NCBI RefSeq assembly: GCF_900233005.1
Contig: NZ_LT960611.1
Span: 3,658,001 to 3,722,000 of the forward strand
Source: Vibrio tapetis subsp. tapetis
GTDB lineage: Bacteria; Pseudomonadota; Gammaproteobacteria; Enterobacterales; Vibrionaceae
DNA length: 64,000 bases
Direction: 5' to 3'
Shown piece by piece: positions 17,820 to 25,994 of this stretch (its first letter is position 1; the number at the start of each line of letters is the position of its first letter). The position numbers were made by a program, and so were the translations under genes. The notes below the pieces were generated by a model, which saw only the letters and a program-made list of their open reading frames with translations, did not search any database and was not told the DNA's origin.

Positions 17820-18664
17820 TTACTGGTCAACATGCCAGTGTTTATTTACTTTATGTATGGTATATGTGTTAGTTTTTCTTACACCTTTTCGTGTAACGTC
17901 CTTTTCGAGTAAGACTTCCATCTTGTCTTTTGTTCGGAATGTAACTGCACCTTGATCAATGCGATTTTGAAACGCTTCATCAACCATTGTAGCTGTTACT
18001 GCACGTTTGTGACCATGCACGTATACTCGCCATTTGCCTTCGGGAGTCAACGATACTTGCTCCACAGAAACAAGGTGATCTAATGTCCAATTATCTAACT
18101 GCTCTTCAGTTGCACCTTCAAAAAGAGTTTCAGCCCTAGTTTTAGGGAACGCAATGGTCGTTTGGTTGTTTTGAGACACGAAAACCCTATCTAGATCTAG
18201 GCGCTCAAACGGTTCAACAAATATCCTCTGAAGCTGGGCGGTGATTGTACTATCAGAAGAAAGCTTTACAACCTCATTCGTTGTTTTTTTAACCTCTCCT
18301 GAATCTAAGTCTTTTACTTCGACTTCACCGTTTTCACCCTTTATGACGTCTAGGTTTTTTCGTCCTTTTCTCCAGTCAATGTAGCCTAGAATACCGCCAT
18401 GACCGATAGCAGTGATACCAATAAGCCCCATTAAATGAGCAGCAGTTATTTTGACACCACCCAAGATAGCCAGTTCAATAGCAAAACAACCTTCTTTGAA
18501 AGCTTGGACATCGACGACAATATCTTCATCTTTATCTGTTTTTTACTTACTCGCTGAACAAGGATATCTAGCGCACTAAGTACATCCCTTGTAACAGAAA
18601 TATCCATTGAATGATTTTCAGTAGCATTACCTTCATAGTGCAGTTCAAAGTGATCTGGTTGCAT
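17820..18664 (-). pseudogene. Unknown gene with one frameshift (~280 aa if restored)
   Basis: The N-terminal part (MQPDHFELHYEGNATENHSM then DISVTRDVLSALDILVQRV) ends at an A6 run near 18541. Shifting one base joins it to DKDEDIVVDVQAFKEGCFAI and on to the downstream frame (GGVKITAAHLMGLIGITAIG, then WRKGRKNLDVIKGENGEVEV). The restored protein has one hydrophobic segment followed by a soluble C-terminal domain. The shift is in a homopolymer, so a sequencing error is likely and the gene may be intact in reality. Function is unknown; it shares an operon with the membrane protein downstream. Confidence 0.55.
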
Positions 18665-18864
18665 CAAAAAAACAGTTCCTTGTATCCACAATTTATATGC
18701 ATCTATATTAGATGTGGCCAGATAATAAAGATAGTAGATAAGTCAAAAAGTTAGCGAAGGAATACTGAAAAGTGTATAGGAAATCTGAGAGTTTACAGGC
18801 TGATGATTTCGAATCGCTTTATTGAACATAACTACACTTAATCCGTACCAAAAATCAAACCTCC

Positions 18865-18890
18865 AGCACGAGCAGTTTACTGCTCGTGCT
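18865..18890. terminator. Stem-loop after the truncated orphan-family copy
   Basis: AGCACGAGCAG-TTTA-CTGCTCGTGCT is a perfect 11-bp stem. A related hairpin stands at the same place behind the intact paralogue at 34490-34518, so it belongs to that gene family unit. Confidence 0.65.
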
Positions 18891-18896
18891 AGCTCT

Positions 18897-19147
18897 TCAA
18901 TCATGTGAGCGAATCGGATGAAGTTGGTAATGATAATTTCTTAATTCTTCACTGACTTGATACTGCTCGAATTTAAAGTAACGTTGATCTGTTAAGCAGT
19001 GAGTAAACTTGCCTAATTCATTGGTATGTATGAACAACGAGATTGGTGCAACTTAGCGATTATCATCATCGAAGCAATAATCAATGTGTGCTCTATCGAG
19101 ATAAACAACGTCTCTATCCTGAGTCGGCGTCTCTTCAACAAGTTTTG
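18897..19147 (-). pseudogene. Orphan-family protein, C-terminal fragment
   Basis: Nearly identical at the DNA level to the 3' half of the gene at 34522-35103, including the stop and the hairpin behind it. It encodes the segment from about KTKLVEETPTQD through RQVAPISLFIH to the end, with one in-frame stop (CTAAGT where the intact copy has CCAGGT). It is cut at 19147 by the IS6 fragment. This is the third copy of this family in the window. Confidence 0.8.
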
Positions 19148-19299
19148 TCTTTTCTGGTTACGTCATGATGATCGTAAAACGCTTGTTCGGGAGAGATCCG
19201 CCTTCATGAATCGTCTCTTCAATGTTGAGGTGATTTACCAGTCATGGTTACGCCCATGACTGAGTAGATCTGCATTCTCTGATTAATTGCAACAGCCCC
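19148..19299 (+). mobile_element. IS6-family right-end fragment
   Basis: The final ~150 bp of the element: transposase codons from [18 protein letters not shown] to NVEVIYQ, then the right terminus TTGCAACAGCCCC ending at 19299. It cuts the orphan-family copy and borders the partition operon. Confidence 0.85.
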
Positions 19300-19324
19300 A
19301 TGACTTAATTCCTTGAGTTTTTAA

Positions 19325-19696
19325 TTAACCGAAAACACTTAACCCTTTGTCGGATATACGCCAATAGATTTTGGCCGTGTTTCTTTGGTAGCTATCACCA
19401 ATAACGACTTGGCCATCTTTATCTAACACTCGTCGCTCAATAAAACCCGCATCGAGTAGGAAATAGAGCACCTTATGAGAGTTACTAAGACTCGGCACAT
19501 CGAGTAGTTGCTCTTTCAGTGAATTAGCCTCATAGAAAAAGGTTTCATCATCTGATTTCAATCGTTCGACCTTGCCATTATCCAAGTTGTGATAACAAAG
19601 ATTCATGATCGTTAAAAGCTGAAAGCACAACGATTGTCTAGGCAATTGAGAAAGCTCATGTAAGTACTTAATTCTTTGTTCATATGAAAAACTCAT
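19325..19696 (-). CDS. Unknown protein, last gene of the partition operon
   Basis: A 123-aa protein with a probable winged-helix layout: helical N-terminus (SYEQRIKYLHELSQLPRQSL), central helices (SLSNSHKVLYFLLDAGFIER) and a beta-wing near RRVLDKDGQVVIGD, ending KIYWRISDKGLSVFG. That pattern suggests DNA binding, but no family is identified. It is the most distal gene of the minus-strand series starting at parA. The ATG at 19696 is preceded by AGAGAATCC, a weak ribosome site. Confidence 0.6.
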   Translation of the reverse strand: MSFSYEQRIKYLHELSQLPRQSLCFQLLTIMNLCYHNLDNGKVERLKSDDETFFYEANSLKEQLLDVPSLSNSHKVLYFLLDAGFIERRVLDKDGQVVIGDSYQRNTAKIYWRISDKGLSVFG

Positions 19697-19761
19697 GACG
19701 GATTCTCTTGTTTTTGTTTTTTGATGTCATTCACTGCATTAACGCAAACCTTAAGCCACTG

Positions 19762-19905
19762 CTAACCTAATTCACCTTCTAGGTTAGCAGGGAGGCTTTG
19801 ACTCAGAGCCTCATAACTTGGTGTATCACCACCAAACTCACGAACGTAAAAGGCCAACATCACAAACCATTCACTGTTTTTCGTAGGAGTCCAGTTTCTA
19901 GCCAT
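19762..19905 (-). CDS. Small protein (47 aa), partition operon
   Basis: A short frame, MARNWTPTKNSEWFVMLAFY then VREFGGDTPSYEALSQSL, ending LEGELG. Its start overlaps the stop of the upstream frame in the sequence ATGGCTAG, a translational-coupling arrangement repeated elsewhere in this operon. A 9-bp perfect inverted repeat (GCTAACCTA / TAGGTTAGC, 19761-19788) covers its 3' end. Function is unknown. Confidence 0.5.
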   Translation of the reverse strand: MARNWTPTKNSEWFVMLAFYVREFGGDTPSYEALSQSLPANLEGELG

Positions 19906-20157
19906 AAGGCAAATAGTATGCAGATTTAGCTATCCATTGGGGTAGGTGCTTATATTTTAGAGGTTGGTAAACACGATTGCACAACCAATCCGCACTCATT
20001 GATTCTTTGTCAGAGAGTGATTTGGATTTAGCCATTTCAAACAGCATACAGGCGCTAAGTTCGCGGTCTTCACGTTACTCTCAACGGTATTAAAAAATGC
20101 CACAACTAATGTACGGTATTCATCTTTAAGAGTTTCATTGTAGTTATTCGTATTCAT
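19898..20157 (-). pseudogene. Small partition-operon gene with a frameshift
   Basis: Starts MNTNNYNETLKDEYRTLVVA at 20157, overlapping the stop of the preceding gene. Between about 20066 and 20080 the frame must shift one base to continue as DRELSACMLFEMAKSKSLSD and WLCNRVYQPLKYKHLPQW to the TAG at 19898. Unshifted, it stops at 19996. The continued frame fits the overlap with the next gene, which argues for an error or a recent mutation. No family was recognised. Confidence 0.5.
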
Positions 20158-20548
20158 CTGAGTTCTCTTTTTGTGCTTGCTTGGCAAGTTCTAACCACTC
20201 GCCTAATAACGCTTTCCAACTTTCATTGATTGGGTAGTCATTCAAGAGAAGAAAGCGAGCTGCAATAGCTTTTTCAATATCAGTATTTGGCAACCAATTA
20301 AGTTCAATCAACAAGTCAAAGGTGGCTCTACAAGCCCATTGAGGAGCACGACTTTCAATAACCCAAGCTTTCATTACTTCACCCGGGGGAGGCGGCCTAT
20401 GACTAACATAGGCCCGTTCAACCGCTCTCGTCGTTATTTGTTCAATGGCTTGAGTAGCGCTGCCTTCAAAGTTTAATGAGTACAACTTAATTAGTTTGGC
20501 TCGATGTGTATTCACGACTCGAGCCAACTTCTTTTTATTAGTAGACAT
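20144..20548 (-). CDS. Unknown protein downstream of parB
   Basis: A 134-aa, mainly helical protein (MSTNKKKLARVVNTHRAKLI, then RAVERAYVSHRPPPPGEVM and AARFLLLNDYPINESWKAL). It overlaps the end of parB by 11 bp and the next gene by 14 bp, so it is co-translated with the partition genes. No known domain is evident. A role in plasmid maintenance is plausible from position only. Confidence 0.65.
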   Translation of the reverse strand: MSTNKKKLARVVNTHRAKLIKLYSLNFEGSATQAIEQITTRAVERAYVSHRPPPPGEVMKAWVIESRAPQWACRATFDLLIELNWLPNTDIEKAIAARFLLLNDYPINESWKALLGEWLELAKQAQKENSDEYE

Positions 20549-21512
20549 GCTCTATCGAGTGATACCCAATCACTGAGATATCTCTGGCTGGTACGGTCAA
20601 TTTCCCAGGACTAGCATCAAGTACAATAACGATTTGTCCACTTTCAGCTTGGCCATTGAGATCAATGAAGCCTTGCTCCCCCTCAAACGATATTCTTATT
20701 CCATTATTTTGCGGAGTAGGCGTAGCACCTGATACTGTCGTTTGAGTGACTTCATTTAAAGGCGTCTCATTCGTTACTTCTTGATGTTCAGGGGAGGATT
20801 GTTCTTCATCAGCTTGTTTTGATTTAGCCTTTTTCTTAGAAGCCTTTAGGCTTTTTACAAGCTCTTTAGCTTCTTTACGTGAAACAGGGGATTCAAGAAG
20901 TTTCTTTGTTTCTAACTCGCTGAGTTCTCCTGCAATACGTAGAGAGTTGACCGTATCAACATCACGGATAATACCATTGTGATAAGCAAGCTCAATATAA
21001 GGAGGACATTGAGCCGCCTTTCGAAAAGCGCTAATACGAGACTCAGATAAGCTCACAACATTGGCTAGATCTTTGTTCTCAACAATCCCTTGTTCTTCCA
21101 TTAGCAGCTCTAAAGCGCGGCCTGTTTCAAAAGGGGTAAGGTCGCTTCTATGAAGGTTTTCTGATAGTTGTGCTAATACTGTTCCCGCGTCACGCACCAA
21201 ACATTCTACGTGAGTGATTTTGTCACTCAGGTTGGCCGCCCTCCAACGACACTCACCCACTTGTATTTTGTAGCCACGAATATCTTTACGAGTCACAACA
21301 ATGGGTTGAAGCTGGCCAATATCGTCCATGTTTTTAGACAGATCGGCAATGTACTCTTTATCAAAGAATTTGCGTACCTGTTCGGATGAATAAATCTCCT
21401 CTTTAGGAATCAGAACAACGCTCTCACCAGGTTTTACCTCGTTGATTTCTTCATCGAGCAACGATTTGGACTTGTTTTTCATTAAGGCTTTAAAGTCTTT
21501 TTTATTACTCAT
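20538..21512 (-). CDS. parB: ParB-family partition protein
   Basis: A 324-aa centromere-binding protein. It has the ParB N-terminal region (SSEQVRKFFDKEYIADLSKN, QLQPIVVTRK), the GECRWRAA motif and ENLHRSDLTPFE. A central helix-turn-helix follows (NKDLANVVSLSESRISAFRK), then a basic linker and a C-terminal KorB-type beta domain. Together with ParA it segregates the plasmid. The start overlaps the parA stop as ATGA. KorB-like ParBs can also repress plasmid operons. The parS site was not identified with confidence; the GGCGTTAACGCC palindrome upstream of parA is a candidate. Confidence 0.9.
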   Translation of the reverse strand: MSNKKDFKALMKNKSKSLLDEEINEVKPGESVVLIPKEEIYSSEQVRKFFDKEYIADLSKNMDDIGQLQPIVVTRKDIRGYKIQVGECRWRAANLSDKITHVECLVRDAGTVLAQLSENLHRSDLTPFETGRALELLMEEQGIVENKDLANVVSLSESRISAFRKAAQCPPYIELAYHNGIIRDVDTVNSLRIAGELSELETKKLLESPVSRKEAKELVKSLKASKKKAKSKQADEEQSSPEHQEVTNETPLNEVTQTTVSGATPTPQNNGIRISFEGEQGFIDLNGQAESGQIVIVLDASPGKLTVPARDISVIGYHSIEHVY

Positions 21513-22306
21513 GACAACACCTCCGCTTTCAACTCAAACTCTTGCATCAAAGCATCGATATTGATGTATTCAGCTTTTTTCGCGTCATATTCAATAATGC
21601 TTTGCTTGAACGCTGAGGCTTCTGAAACCCTAGTTGTATGGATCACCTGAGTCTTGAATACCAGATCGCCATAATCCTCAGATAACTTAGTAGCGAAGTA
21701 ATCTTGCAATTGAGTTGGGACTTTTTTCACCATGTTTAGATACATACCTAATACAGATACATCCAAACCATAAGTGCTTTTGATACGCGCTACAGATTTA
21801 AGGATCTTCGATACACCTTGAAAACTGTCTTCTTCTGCTGTGGTAGGAATCAATAAACCATCACACCCGATAAGGGCCGAGTATTGCAGGTTTCCAACAG
21901 AAGGGGCGGTGTCGATAAATACGTAGTCGTATTGTGCAGCCAGTTTATTGATGTTTTGGGCAAAGAAACCAATTTCATCATTTGTACAGTTGTTAAGACT
22001 GCTGATGTTGAAAGTAGCACCAAAGATATGAAGATTAGAATTGAGTTCGACAGGCTCACCATAGAACTCTTCATCAAAGAATGAAATGACATTCGCCTCA
22101 CCGACTTTTCGAGTGATAGAGGCGGGTTTCGCTTTACTCTCATCATTTTGGTCAAAATACTTATCCGTCAAATTACATTGCGGGTCCATATCTACAACCA
22201 ACACTTTTTTATTGCGCACATGAGAAAAGTAGTAAGCTAAATTCACAACAGTAGTCGTTTTACCGACTCCACCTTTTTCATTACCGATTGCGATGATTTT
22301 ACCCAT
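21509..22306 (-). CDS. parA: ParA-family partition ATPase
   Basis: A 265-aa Walker-type partition ATPase. The deviant Walker A motif KGGVGKTT is at residues 11-18, the switch I region VVDMDPQCNLT follows, and the Walker B-like FIDTAPSVG is near residue 125. It lacks the long N-terminal helix-turn-helix of type Ia ParA proteins, so it is type Ib-like in size, and autorepression would then fall to ParB. It heads an operon of six genes running to 19325. GGAG precedes the ATG. It marks this segment as stable low-copy plasmid backbone. Confidence 0.93.
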   Translation of the reverse strand: MGKIIAIGNEKGGVGKTTTVVNLAYYFSHVRNKKVLVVDMDPQCNLTDKYFDQNDESKAKPASITRKVGEANVISFFDEEFYGEPVELNSNLHIFGATFNISSLNNCTNDEIGFFAQNINKLAAQYDYVFIDTAPSVGNLQYSALIGCDGLLIPTTAEEDSFQGVSKILKSVARIKSTYGLDVSVLGMYLNMVKKVPTQLQDYFATKLSEDYGDLVFKTQVIHTTRVSEASAFKQSIIEYDAKKAEYINIDALMQEFELKAEVLS

Positions 22307-22326
22307 TGTATTACTCCTTTGAGACT

Positions 22327-22338
22327 GGCGTTAACGCC
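22327..22338. promoter_or_regulatory. Palindrome upstream of parA
   Basis: GGCGTTAACGCC is a perfect 12-bp palindrome 21 bp ahead of the parA start, well placed as an operator or partition-site core for the ParB product. Confidence 0.45.
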
Positions 22339-22572
22339 TGATTACAAGGGTCATACTACGGGGAAAACATAAAAGGTCAATAAGAAAAAACAAGATTTTG
22401 CATGCAAAAATGAACTTGAGCCCCCTATGATAATTTCATAAATGTCCTTTCTAACACAGTAAACATTGAAGTAGCCTAACTGCAGAATAAAATAAATACG
22501 GGTCTTGGTGTTACTGAACTGCGCCAGAGCCGTCCGTTCAAACTGCGTCAGTGTGAAATAAAGACGTCGTTC

Positions 22573-22800
22573 ATGGGCATTGAACTCCGGCCGCACATAA
22601 AGCTCTTCAAGACGGAAGCGGGAGCCACCATTGGGCAACTGGCCCGGGAATTCAGGCTGGGAGAAGCCTCAATCTACCGGGCACTTAGCACGGTCAGGCA
22701 ATCGAGTATTGAGCCGGAATTGAAGACGACCAAAGTGATTCTCTGGTTACAGGTGGAAAACAACAGCAAATTGGCTATTTTTGCCCATCCCCCGATATAG
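22573..22800 (+). pseudogene. Chimeric remnant with recombinase-type HTH
   Basis: A 75-codon frame: the middle (GATIGQLAREFRLGEASIYR) is a helix-turn-helix of the kind ending Hin-type recombinases, and the end (ELKTTKVILWLQVENNSK) belongs to something else. Base composition is GC-richer than the surroundings, pointing to foreign origin. No ribosome site. I regard it as two joined fragments rather than a working gene. Confidence 0.35.
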
Positions 22801-23486
22801 TTCATTCTGAATGTAAAGCAAACGGTCGTTTAAATTACAATGAATTTTTGAAGGTTTAGCTTTAGGTATTCTGTCAATTAACCCGTTAATTAATCAATGT
22901 GTAGTAAACGTTAAGCTAGTCTGGTCGATATCGGAGGTTGGGCAAAAATGACCATTGGTGCTCAAACCCCTTAACTGGAGAGTACCGTTGGCCAAGCCCT
23001 TAGCGTGGGATAATTTACAAATTCCCTGTCTACCCTTCAAACCCCATCTAGCGATTAACACATTACACTGTAACATTGAGAGTAATGTAGCATTCAGCAG
23101 CAAAACCTTTCATTTGTTTAAGATCTGAACAGATCAAACTTGATCTTGTGCTCTGTCCCTTTTTATTTCATGAGTCGCTGTGCGACGAATACCAGAAAGC
23201 GCGAGCGAAGCGAGTAAGAGAGGTGATGAAGCGTCCGCCATTTCTTTTTTATCGCATGATTCTCCCCCACAAAAAAAGACCTCGGCCCTGCTAAGCCTGA
23301 TGAGCGGTTTAGGTTGACGGGAATAAGGAGCTTAAGGATTGGTTTCACAAGAGTGGGCGTATGAGTGAGAAAGGTTCCTGTCGTATGACAAAAGAAAGAT
23401 CCAGCGCAGCCAGCTAAGAATAATAAGGTGGCTTTAACGATGTCTTCATGCTGGCTGAGACAACTTTGGAGCGAAGCGACGGTTTA
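22801..23486. other. Non-coding stretch between partition and replication regions
   Basis: No credible gene. It contains a GAGCGAAGCGA-type motif at 23207-23218 and 23470-23480, similar to the motif in the repeats at 8.2 and 9.0 kb, and leads into the dispersed repeat at 23487. Confidence 0.4.
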
Positions 23487-23593
23487 GGATCGATCAAGTA
23501 AGCTGTGGGGGATGAGACTGACGCGCTAACGCTTGTCGGGTTTGCACTGTCTCTACATGCAAGCATATAGCAGCCAGTACAAACCTTGAGTAG
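23487..23593 (+). repeat. Dispersed ~105-bp repeat, copy A (candidate replication element)
   Basis: Shares with copies B (35523) and C (54355) the core GACTGACGC, TTGTCGGGTT, GCACTGTCTCTACATGCAAG and CATATAGCAGCCAG. The segment CTACATGCAAGCATATAG folds into a short hairpin. It lies about 295 bp downstream of the repA stop, the same place copy B takes relative to its replication gene. This suggests part of an origin or a single-strand initiation site, by position only. Confidence 0.75.
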
Positions 23594-23888
23594 AGAAATC
23601 GAATTAAATGAGGTTACATTATCAGTATATACGTAGTGTAAGTACGGAGTACTCCTAACCGCAGTCCAATATACAGAGCCTTTTTAAGGGTAACGTCTAC
23701 CCTCCATTTCTTGCACCCTCTTTGTAAAAAGAGCCTATGATTACACACGTTTGTCTAAATACAGTTCAATTGTTCCGCTAAAACCTAAGACATAACGCCG
23801 TAAAAGTCCTCGTTAGCTCACTTTTTTACCCCAGATTAAACGCCAGACGTGACAAATCCTCCGCCGTGAAGCGGATACCGGTTCTAAT

Positions 23889-24716
23889 TTAATGCGGGGA
23901 AAGGTGAGCTTGGCTACGCTGAGAGGGTAAGAACCAGCCCGAAACTAAAGACGCCGTCTTATTTAACTTGTCGGCATTAAAGATCTCTTGAACGCCCGCA
24001 GCGATGGTACGAAACGCAAGCCATTCAAACCTCAAGCCCTTCTTTTCCATCCGTTGCCGACTGGCCATGATGAGATCAGAAATGTTGCGGTAACTGACGA
24101 CTTTTAAATCTCTGAAAAACGTCGCGGTAAACTGCTTATACGCGGCCGCGCTGCGAACCGTGCCCTCATCACTGTCCACACACACATTAATGCGCTCAGA
24201 GGTGAGATAAGACGCTCGTTGCAAGTATTTCACGACTTTAGCAAACGCCTTAGGAGAAATAAACTCCCCCCAACGCAACGCATAATCTTCTTGCAATTGA
24301 TCATAACTGATGGTTTTTAAGCCCGCTTCGGTCGGTAAACCGATGCGGCCACCAATCAAATCCGTGTTTGGCATCATGCACGCCAACACCTTCGCTATCA
24401 AAGTGCGGCACTGGACATTATGAATGGCCGCGCCCCCCCATGCAAACAAACTGGCAAACCGTTGTGGGTTGGTAATGAAATCCTGGCACGACTTTAAGAT
24501 CACCGCATACTCAGGCGGCAATTTGACAATCTCACCACTGCGAAGCAAACGATAACATCGAAATCCAATGGTAAAATCCGGAGACTCTTCTTGTTTTTGT
24601 GTCACCACCGAGTGGCACAGCGCAATCAGCTCATGCTTACGCGCTTTGCGTTTGGCGCGATACGCTTTGTCGTATTCCGGTTTGGTGAGGCTTGAGGCGT
24701 TGTTATCGGCAAACAT
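23889..24716 (-). CDS. repA: Plasmid replication initiator RepA, IncFII-like
   Basis: A 275-aa initiator resembling the IncFII RepA family (PF02387). Characteristic stretches are NPQRFASLFAWGGAAIHNVQ, RTLIAKVLACMMPNTDLIGG, RIGLPTEAGLKTISYDQLQ, YALRWGEFISPKAF, SERINV and FRDLKVVSYRNISDLIMASR. It binds oriV in cis and recruits host replication proteins. I choose the ATG at 24716 because a 46-codon leader frame ends 14 nt inside it, the coupling arrangement of this plasmid class; a longer frame starts at 24773. Upstream lies an antisense-RNA-type control region and downstream a repeat shared with a second replicon. Confidence 0.85.
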   Translation of the reverse strand: MFADNNASSLTKPEYDKAYRAKRKARKHELIALCHSVVTQKQEESPDFTIGFRCYRLLRSGEIVKLPPEYAVILKSCQDFITNPQRFASLFAWGGAAIHNVQCRTLIAKVLACMMPNTDLIGGRIGLPTEAGLKTISYDQLQEDYALRWGEFISPKAFAKVVKYLQRASYLTSERINVCVDSDEGTVRSAAAYKQFTATFFRDLKVVSYRNISDLIMASRQRMEKKGLRFEWLAFRTIAAGVQEIFNADKLNKTASLVSGWFLPSQRSQAHLSPH

Positions 24717-24843
24717 GAGACTCGCCCTCAAGTTCATCACCGAAACGGGCATCACACGGAATGCCATCGTCATTATCGGTCATTACTTGGGTGCTGAGTC
24801 TCAAGGGAGCTTGCGCAGGGCAAGACAAAATAAAGCGATTCAT
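24703..24843 (-). CDS. Replication leader peptide, coupled to repA
   Basis: A 46-aa frame, MNRFILSCPAQAPLRLSTQV then MTDNDDGIPCDARFGDELEG, whose stop overlaps the repA start by 14 nt. Translation of such leaders (Tap in IncFII, RepY in IncI) opens the repA start, and antisense RNA blocks it. The second replicon has a 50-codon leader with the same 14-nt overlap, which supports function. Confidence 0.65.
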   Translation of the reverse strand: MNRFILSCPAQAPLRLSTQVMTDNDDGIPCDARFGDELEGESHVCR

Positions 24844-24879
24844 AGTTTGATTCCAGAAGATTTTTAGGGTTGCTTGGTT

Positions 24880-24990
24880 CTCACACCAAACAATGAGCCT
24901 TTAATTTACACAAGATCCGATGAAAGATCAAATGCTTAAATTTCAGGCACAAAAAAGCCGTTCACTTCTGGGAGAACGGCTTTTTGCGAA
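24880..24990 (+). ncRNA. Candidate antisense copy-number RNA of replicon 1
   Basis: On the strand opposite repA, GCCGTTC-(ACTTCTGGGA)-GAACGGC plus TTTTT (24957-24984) forms a terminator-like hairpin upstream of the leader peptide, where CopA/Inc-type RNAs end. The neighbouring CCAAACAATGAG and TGCGAATGCTATGT blocks recur at replicon 2 while the hairpin loop differs, as expected for copy-control RNAs of different specificity. The promoter and 5' end are not determined. Confidence 0.5.
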
Positions 24991-25031
24991 TGCTATGTGG
25001 TTAGATTGAGAGTCCAACACATTCTGCTTTA

Positions 25032-25090
25032 ACTAAGAACACTATACAGAATCTTCTATATAGCGAGTGCTCTATATAATGCACTATGTT
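25032..25090. promoter_or_regulatory. Inverted repeats in the rep promoter region, replicon 1
   Basis: ACTATACAGA..TCTATATAG forms an imperfect stem and AGTGC-N10-GCACT a second one. Matching structures stand at 36752-36790 in replicon 2 (ACTACATAG / CTATGTAGT). They are probably protein-binding or promoter elements for the rep mRNA. Confidence 0.4.
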
Positions 25091-25217
25091 GCTAAAGTTG
25101 ACTTCATTATAAGAAATCCCGCCTCAGTTATCAAGAACTCAATGTGTGATAAGTCACATTTTCACTTTTGCATTTAACACTATGTGCATTATACGCATTG
25201 AAATCAATCACTTAAGT

Positions 25218-25266
25218 GCCAAGTCGTCCAATCTGTGATTTGTCATCACATATTGTACGACTTGGC
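25218..25266. promoter_or_regulatory. Long imperfect hairpin
   Basis: GCCAAGTCGT-c-CAAT-c-TGTGAT pairs with ATCACA-t-ATTG-t-ACGACTTGGC around a 5-nt loop: about 22 bp of stem with two single mismatches. It is followed by A7. It lies between the replication region and an IS6 fragment, away from any gene end, so a terminator role is not obvious. Confidence 0.55.
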
Positions 25267-25368
25267 AAAAAAAGAACAGTTTTTTTACATTCTATTTTTT
25301 CGCAGATACGCCCTTGATTATCAAAAGCATAGAAATTAATCATTTTTAATCAACCACTTACATCGGTA

Positions 25369-25467
25369 AAGTGTTTCCATTTGAATGCGGGATTGGTCAT
25401 TGAGTCACTAGCTCAGAAAAGACAGAACTGAATTCTGAGTCTTGGCTGATTTTTTTGCAACAACCCC
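25369..25467 (-). mobile_element. IS6-family left-end fragment
   Basis: The first ~100 bp of the element (start of the transposase MTNPAFKWKH back to TTGCAACAACCCC ending 25467), in minus orientation, abutting the truncated resolvase gene. Confidence 0.85.
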
Positions 25468-25468
25468 C

Positions 25469-25733
25469 TCAAAAGTGCTGACAGACTTCATGATCGACTT
25501 AGCCGCGGCAATGGCGAGAGATGATTATGAGACACGTCGAAAACGTCAAGCTCAAGGGATAGAAAAAGCCAAGAAACTAGGGAAATATCGGGGTAGGAAA
25601 CCAGACTATCAGCTCAGAGAAAATATCTCTTTACTACTAAGTGAAGGAAAAAGTTGGTCGCAGGTTCAGGAGCTACTTGGGTGTAGCCGTTCAACGGTCG
25701 CTAAAGTAAAGAAACTAAGCGAACCTAGTCAAC
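25469..25733 (+). pseudogene. Serine recombinase, 3' half
   Basis: Almost identical to codons from SKVLTDFMIDLAAAMARDD to the end of the resolvase at 11915-12526, including the helix-turn-helix. The catalytic serine half is absent and replaced by an IS6 left end, so it cannot recombine DNA. The stop context differs (SEPSQPTKNSSHYEC), so translation runs into IS sequence. Confidence 0.85.
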
Positions 25734-25836
25734 CAACCAAAAATTCGAGTCACTATGAATGTTGAGGTGGTTTACCAGTAATCGTTAAGCCCATGACTGG
25801 GTAGATCTGCATTCTCTGATTAGTTGCAACAAGCCC
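25734..25836 (+). mobile_element. IS6-family right-end fragment with internal deletion
   Basis: Continues from the resolvase into GAATGTTGAGGTGGTTTACC and the right terminus TTGCAACAAGCCC. Compared with 12531-12724, the DNA between two GAATGTTGA copies is missing, a simple direct-repeat deletion. Confidence 0.8.
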
Positions 25837-25994
25837 AACCAAACCATGTATTGTTGTGGCAGGGTTAACAGTGTTATGTGTTAATTATTTTTTTGTTACT
25901 AATCGCATGTATGACCGGGATTATTTGCTACTTTTAAAAGACAACAACAAAAGTAAAAGATATAAAGGTTTTTCTTGTTAACGGAGTAAATAGA

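Noticed and set aside
24568..24867. A 99-codon plus-strand frame opposite repA
   Set aside because: Shadow of repA and its leader; composition and context favour the minus strand.
25141..25160. TGTGATAAGTCACA considered as a CRP site
   Set aside because: The spacer between TGTGA and TCACA is 4 bp instead of 6.
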